DNA of 64,000 nucleotides from assembly GCF_964355755.1 (NCBI RefSeq), contig NC_092678.1:11690922-11754921 (forward strand), read 5' to 3'. Below are positions 48,301-64,000 of this stretch, in pieces. The stretch is from Antedon mediterranea. Taxonomy: Eukaryota > Echinodermata > Crinoidea > Comatulida > Antedonidae. The notes beneath the pieces were generated by a model. It saw only the letters and a program-made list of their open reading frames with translations, had not been told where the DNA came from and made no database searches. Each line of letters begins with the position of its first letter. Positions within the stretch are counted from its first letter, which is position 1. The position numbers and the translations under genes were made by a program.

Positions 48301-49599
48301 AGAAGACAAGGGAAAAGTATCAAACATTGTGAAACCCAATTTAAAATATTTCCAATCAAAATATGCAAATATACTAGAAACAGTGGAACACATACATTGG
48401 AATGCAAGCACAGGAATGATCGAGGTATGTTTTTATAACTTTTTGTCGACAATTATTGTGGTTCAATTTTTGTATCACTCAAGCTAAGTATACTGTGAAT
48501 ATATTTGTTGACCGTCCTTATATTGAACAGTAAATCTTCCAACGCATGAATAATGAAACGTAGATAGCGGTATTAAACCTCAGTCTATTTTAACGTAGAT
48601 AGCGGTATTAAACCTCAGTCTATTTTAACGTAGATAGCGGTATTAAACCTCAGTCTATTTTAACGTAGATAGCGGTATTAAACCTCAGTCTATTTTAACG
48701 TAGATAGCGGTATTAAACCTCAGTCTATTTTACTGAATCCAATGGCAGTAAAATATAAAACTTAAAAATTCATGATGTTATGTTATGTTGTTGTAGTTTT
48801 AGTGAACAAACCTTTATTTTAAAGTGTGCTGTATATAAGGTTTTTTTTGCTTGCAGCAAGACAAAAGTAGAGAATGTTTATATTCACATCTAAACCGATT
48901 GCCAACAAATCTTATAAGAACTATTGTTAGATTAGCAGACAATGAACAATGTAAAGATAATCAAACTGTTTTCCGAAAACTAGCCAAGGATCCGCAATGC
49001 TGTACACATTATGTAAACAAAGGTTTGTATCTATCATTTCCTTGCTTTTTATTTGATTTTGAGGGATGTTACGTAGACTACCAATGGATTAAAAAACATT
49101 ATCTGTATGCTGATAGTAGATATAAATATAGAATATGTACTATTACTAAGTTAAAGAGCAACGCAAGTGATTTGACAAATTACAAGTGATGGATTATTTG
49201 AAATGTTGCGTACAGTATCATTGGTGAAGTGGATTGCATTGCATCTATGTCTTTTTTTGCTGGTCCTAGCGGTTATCAAGTGAATGAGTGAATTTTGCTA
49301 ATTAACTTATATTTCAATGTAATTTCAGCTGTAAAAAGAATTGTCGCTTACTCTAGTATAACACAAAGTGTTAAAGGTATTTTTACAGGAGGTAGGTGAG
49401 ATATTTATTGGGCATCCTTTGTATAACAACATATGTAACTTTTAAATAAGAATTAATACCATAGCTGGTATTACTTTAGTAATCCTATACTAATATTATT
49501 GTAATTTGCTATTTTTTAGGTATTCAGAAAAGCATCATGTACAGTTTAGAGAAATTAAAGAAAATGTTAAAGGGAGGAAAAAGGGAGAATGAATCCTAA
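45218..49599 (+). CDS. TAMM41: TAMM41, mitochondrial phosphatidate cytidylyltransferase (8 coding exons)
   Basis: The enzyme makes CDP-diacylglycerol from phosphatidic acid and CTP on the matrix side of the inner mitochondrial membrane, the first committed step of cardiolipin synthesis. The eight exons join in frame into 336 residues plus TAA. The nucleotidyltransferase signature YGSAVF is at 30-35 and MIDMVFVVDDP at 46-56 (the acidic residues are the expected metal ligands). LIKYGV is at 105-110, LSYSGDFRMIIGEDKGKV spans the exon 4/5 junction, and the C-terminal QSVKGIFTGG motif follows. Two tandem ATGs at 45218 and 45221 could start translation. AATAAA overlaps the stop region (49599-49604). 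The gene is transcribed away from ALDH1L2 and towards the PKC gene. Confidence 0.95.
46324..46506 (+). CDS. TAMM41: TAMM41 exon 2
   Basis: Acceptor TTCTTGCAG|AACAAT, donor GATATG|GTATGT. Residues 44-104: MIDMVFVVDDPAKWHTSNL, HNRSHYSML and GAEVYYNTRV, hallmark TAMM41 segments. Confidence 0.96.
46990..47082 (+). CDS. TAMM41: TAMM41 exon 3
   Basis: Acceptor GCTTTGCAG|CTGATT, donor AAACCT|GTAAGT. Residues 105-135: LIKYGVVKTSTLISELVNWN and TLYLSGRLHKP. Confidence 0.95.
47085..47335. repeat. Dispersed repeat copy in a TAMM41 intron
   Basis: 47085-47215 (TATAACACCTAAATCAATTC, CACATGGCATGCAATAGTAC) recurs at 47755-47880. 47217-47335 (TATATCAACTCAGCTTCGCC, CATCATTCACCTCATGCCAT) recurs at 22676-22800. 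Probably one short interspersed family. Confidence 0.65.
47573..47723 (+). CDS. TAMM41: TAMM41 exon 4
   Basis: Acceptor ACTAATTAG|GTTCAA, donor TTCTG|GTGAGT (phase 1). Residues 136-185: NQLSAVYTSLLLLPEEFNEE and ITGLSYSG. Confidence 0.94.
47755..47880. repeat. Dispersed repeat, second copy in the next TAMM41 intron
   Basis: Shares TATAACACCTAAATAAATTC, GGGTCACATGGCATGCAATA and TCAATAGTACTGTAC with 47085-47215. Confidence 0.65.
48279..48424 (+). CDS. TAMM41: TAMM41 exon 5
   Basis: Acceptor TTATTTCAG|GTGATT, donor ATCGAG|GTATGT (phase 0). Residues 186-234: DFRMIIGEDKGKVSNIVKPN. Confidence 0.96.
48557..48731. repeat. 35-bp tandem repeat, five perfect copies
   Basis: Unit AACGTAGATAGCGGTATTAA plus 15 bases ending CTATTTT, without differences by eye. 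Lies in a TAMM41 intron. Confidence 0.96.
48857..49022 (+). CDS. TAMM41: TAMM41 exon 6
   Basis: Acceptor GCTTGCAG|CAAGAC, donor AACAAAG|GTTTGT (phase 1). Residues 235-289, including LNRLPTNLIRTIVRLAD; the reading frame also runs on into the intron. Confidence 0.92.
49329..49391 (+). CDS. TAMM41: TAMM41 exon 7
   Basis: Acceptor TAATTTCAG|CTGTAA, donor CAGGAG|GTAGGT (phase 1). Residues 290-310: VKRIVAYSSITQSVKGIFTG, matching the family IVRxSSxxQSxKGIFTAG motif. Confidence 0.93.
49520..49599 (+). CDS. TAMM41: TAMM41 exon 8: basic C-terminus
   Basis: Acceptor TTTTTTAG|GTATTC. Residues 311-336, lysine-rich with KLKKMLKGGKRENES then TAA. AATAAA begins at the last base of the stop codon. Confidence 0.88.
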
Positions 49600-52500
49600 A
49601 TAAAGTGTGGATACTTTTCAAGGAAGTAGACAAATTTGTCTTTTAATTATGGAGGATTGTGTGTCACATGATATTCTAACTCTTGATTATTTCATCGAGA
49701 GCGCAATGTCATTTGTACGCTAGGCCTATTTTGTTTTGCGTGTTCATTTTTGTTGAGCAGTAAGCAACCACACTTGCTGTTCGATCAACTTGTAATAATG
49801 AGTTGCTGTAATTGTTGTACACCGCATCCAAAATTGGAGCGCTGCCTTTTCAAATGGTTCTCGTTAAAAGTAGGTTTCTTATAAAACAAACAATGAATGT
49901 TTTATATTTATGCAATGGAACAAACCTTGCAAAATTAATTGCACTTACTCAGAAATTTCACTGACCATTAAATTAACATAATAAATAATAACACATTCAA
50001 TTTCAACTACTGTTTTTTTTATTAACATTTGTGCTTACAATTAATAAACTTGTCCTGAGGAAGAGAACATCAATGTTTTATTCTTTGTTTATTCTTTGTA
50101 GTACATATAAAGTATATTGAATAAAATGTTTATGTTAATTTTTCTATAAAGAATGTTTTACAAATATTAAATACAAACAGTACTTATTTTAGGTATATAT
50201 GTGGTAGAAATGTTGTAAAATACTTGTATATGAAAAATATTAAATATTATTATACAAAAAGTCAAGTTGATGTATATTATTTTATACAAATTATGATCTT
50301 AAACATTTAGCAGGGTCGGATCCAGAATCCAGAAATAGGAGAGGCTAATGGGAGGGTGGAAGAAGGAACGTTAATCCTTGAGGGTGAAATGCTCTTAATT
50401 GGCTTGCACCACATTGATTGGACCATCCAAGGTGTTTATTATCAAACATTAAAAGGTCTTTTTGTAGCTGCCATTATGGATGTGCCCTAGCACTCGCCAT
50501 CCTGTCTGGATCTGTTTCTCTTTATGCTTTTAATTATAATACATAGTTTGCTGGCACTAAACACAAAACAAAATGTAAAAAAAAAACAACTACAAAAGGC
50601 AATAAATCACAGAGACTAATACTGCATTCTTTACAATTAATGATTTTTCACAAACTTTGGTCAATTCTTCGTTTTATGTAAATGATATTCAAGTAAAGTT
50701 TGAAAAATACATAAATTTCTATTAATGTAAGAAAAAGGGAAAACTTTATACAGTTTAACAAATTCTATACAAATCTTAATGATATGTACAGAGGAAACAT
50801 TTTTATTTTCCCACATCCTAAAATAAATTTAAGTAAAATAAATATTACGTGAAAGTTTGTTTAATAATAACACTTATTTAAATAGAAAATATGAGTAATC
50901 TCAGAAAAGGTTAGTATGTAAAGTAGGTGTTGCATTCTCACAATGTATGTATCATTAAATTGTTCTTAATACTGTATGTCCAATAATTGACACAAAGTAC
51001 ACATTTCAACCCACAATAGCACATACAGTACAGTTGTTCATTTGGTTGCAAAACAACAGTTCCACTGTACTATATTGTTTTGGCCCAGCAGCAGCCAGTT
51101 GTCTTAATGCCGCCGGTACTCAATCCATAATACATCTTGGTTTACACTTCATAAATTCATTTAATTCCATTATTTATTTATATTTCTATGTGATATCTCT
51201 AATTTATATATTTTTATACAATCACAAAATCCCACCACCAATTGTCTAGTAAATTGTATTCCTTTCTAAGCATAACAAATTTAAAATATTTATTTATATG
51301 ATGAAAAATAAGTTTTACTTTCTCCTCTTTTTATCATTAAAATTGTATTTATTATTGTAGTTACTTTAGTATCTATATAAAATTGTCAAAAATAATTATT
51401 TATAATGCAACTATTTTCAATTTGAATAACTTTATGGCCGAATAACATTGCATTGTTTTTACTATTTATACATATATACAGTGTTATTGATGGTAGAAAA
51501 ATTTACAGTTGAACCTGCCTAAGCAGACACCTGTCATAAGACACTTGTATGTGGACAAGTCCCAGTAATGTCTGTCTGTTCTTTCTTCCTTCAACATTGT
51601 TTTTGCATGATTTAGCTCCTGTAAGCAACCACTAAACTAGTCACAATTTATAAAATAATTACTGAAAATCATATTTAACGAATCAATTGATCATTGTATA
51701 AATAAATTATAGTGGTTGGAAAACTGAGAGGCCATGAACCATAGCAATGAAGCAAGGTATAAACGTTGGGCCTATTTTGGACAAACATCTCAGCAGTGCT
51801 TACGGAAGGTTCAACTGTTTTTTTATTTGACTGGAATTTTATGCTTCAGTTCAACATTAGATAAATTCTCATACATGTACAAAAATGTTTACTAAATGTT
51901 TGTTTAAGAAAGAATTGTTTAAAAAAAAACAGACCTTTCTAATCATCTAAGGCACTTTTAAATTCGGAGTTTATGACAATACTCAAGCTTATGGTTTATA
52001 TCAATATAATCAAATAAAAAGCACTAGTGGCTAACAAAAAATGCCTTTAATCATGGATAAACTCATTCTTCCAAGTTTACATAATTCTGTGTAATTTCAT
52101 ATAAAAGTCAAAATAAAGGTATCAAAATAAATAGTGTAAAATATATTTTATAAAGCCACAAAAACAAATTGTACAATTTAAACTTATGCCAGCTTAATTA
52201 CTGAATTGAGGTCAACATCTCAAATGAGAATTTATTTTGGCATTTTCCCCAAAAACTCTGCCAACTATGTTGTGTATATCTATATATCTATTTATGACGT
52301 TATCCAAATTCCTTCACTTGCACTGATGAAGGGCTAGTGTTGCCCGAAAGCTCTGCTAACTTTTCTGCCTGTTTTACTTCTCGTTTTGATTTAGCTTTTC
52401 GCTTTTATTTTGTATCTCCATTGAGATCCAGCCACTGATACCCACAGCATTGTCATTTTTTCAGTAATTTGCCTTTGGATTTATATATATATATATGGCT

Positions 52501-53033
52501 AAAAACAAGCCATGCTTTGCTTTAAAGTTTGTGATTTACAAGTTAGGCCCAAAATGGTTTGTTTCCTGCCAACTACTGTCACTATCAAGATTTTCCGTTT
52601 CCATTCTATTATTTCACATCACTTAATTAACCTGTAATATTAATTAGTTCAGTTTCATCTTGTTTTCTGTCTTTTTTTAATGAATTATATTTTTTCTCTT
52701 AAGTAGTTTTTTATATCAAGATTTTAATTAGTCTGTTAGTGGTGATGATTCGCTGTTGGTTTGAAATGAAATAAATCAAATAAATAAATAAAATGTTTGT
52801 TTTAAAAACTTCTGTGTGCATTAATTTGAAGAAAAAATATGCTAGATTTCTCCCCTTTGCATCACAACAATATTCTGCATTAAAACTTGTTTTAAACTTG
52901 ACAGCAACCACATTTAACCAAGATCTAATAAAGCCATCAGTGACACAGTGCAGCTATCATCGTCCATCTAATAAACTGCTGTGTATGAATACTAGTAGCC
53001 TTAATTGATAGCAGAGCCATGTTCTTGGTATTA
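49600..53033. other. Convergent 3' flanks of TAMM41 and PKC
   Basis: AT-rich, no coding exon recognised. 49820-49960 resembles 14690-14800 (GCATCCAAA(A/G)TTGGAG, GTTTTATATT(C/T)(A/G)TGCAATGG), another dispersed repeat. 52323-52349 has CTGATGA and GAAA words discussed among the rejected items. Confidence 0.5.
51506..51817. mobile_element. 312-bp MITE
   Basis: The left end CAGTTGAACCTGCCTAAGCA and the right end, inverted, CAGTTGAACCTTCCGTAAGCA are inverted repeats of about 21 bp. No ORF. The ends are of the widespread CAGTxGAACCTC type. Target duplication not clear. Confidence 0.75.

Positions 53034-64000
<10,967 letters not shown>

Noticed and set aside
52315-52360. Hammerhead ribozyme
   Set aside because: CTGATGA, a GGGC/GCCC stem and GAAA occur in the right order, but stem II is offset by one base and I could not find the partners for stems I and III or a cleavage site. 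More likely a retroelement-derived repeat that resembles the core.

Overview
This window is from an animal nuclear genome. It is AT-rich, its genes are split into many short exons with GT-AG junctions, and more than half of it is tandem repeats and transposons. The frequent TAGGCCTA-type words, a foldback transposon resembling the sea urchin TU elements, and Ty3-like and TTAA-flanked elements suggest a marine invertebrate deuterostome, most likely an echinoderm. That assignment is an inference; no species can be named from the sequence alone.

Three conserved protein-coding genes were rebuilt exon by exon. (1) ALDH1L2-like mitochondrial 10-formyltetrahydrofolate dehydrogenase, minus strand, 33036 to 7557. 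It has 21 coding exons and joins into 919 residues with no frame break. A separate first exon encodes a short basic leader typical of mitochondrial import. (2) TAMM41, the mitochondrial phosphatidate cytidylyltransferase of cardiolipin synthesis, plus strand, 45218 to 49599, with 8 coding exons and 336 residues. (3) The kinase domain and C-terminal tail of a novel-type protein kinase C (delta/theta class), minus strand, 63466 to 53034, with 6 exons; the 5' part lies beyond the window. ALDH1L2 and TAMM41 are divergently arranged about 12 kb apart, and TAMM41 and the PKC gene converge. Two of the three act in mitochondria, but nothing in the sequence shows co-regulation.

Layout. 1-5088: a large 83-bp minisatellite with a 1407-bp higher-order period. 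5089-7556: AT-rich 3' flank of ALDH1L2. 7557-33036: ALDH1L2, whose introns hold a 1.6-kb TTAA-flanked element, a 109-bp dimeric minisatellite, a small TTAA MITE, a ~23-bp minisatellite, a GC-rich inverted-repeat element, a LINE remnant and a 110-bp-arm palindrome. 33037-45217: a transposon-rich spacer with a 2.1-kb foldback element (36237-38374), a degraded gene fragment beside it, and a nested pair of TTAA-flanked elements (39868-44496). 45218-49599: TAMM41. 49600-53033: convergent 3' flanks with one MITE. 53034-63466: PKC, carrying in one intron a young Ty3/gypsy LTR retrotransposon with identical LTRs (54268-58850) and in another a 51-copy 54-bp minisatellite with an eight-unit higher-order pattern.

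No bacterial-type operon, CRISPR array, rRNA or clear tRNA was seen. The most unusual structures are the nested TTAA elements, whose uninterrupted counterpart is present elsewhere in this same window, the foldback element with collinear repeat arms, and the two minisatellites with higher-order organisation.
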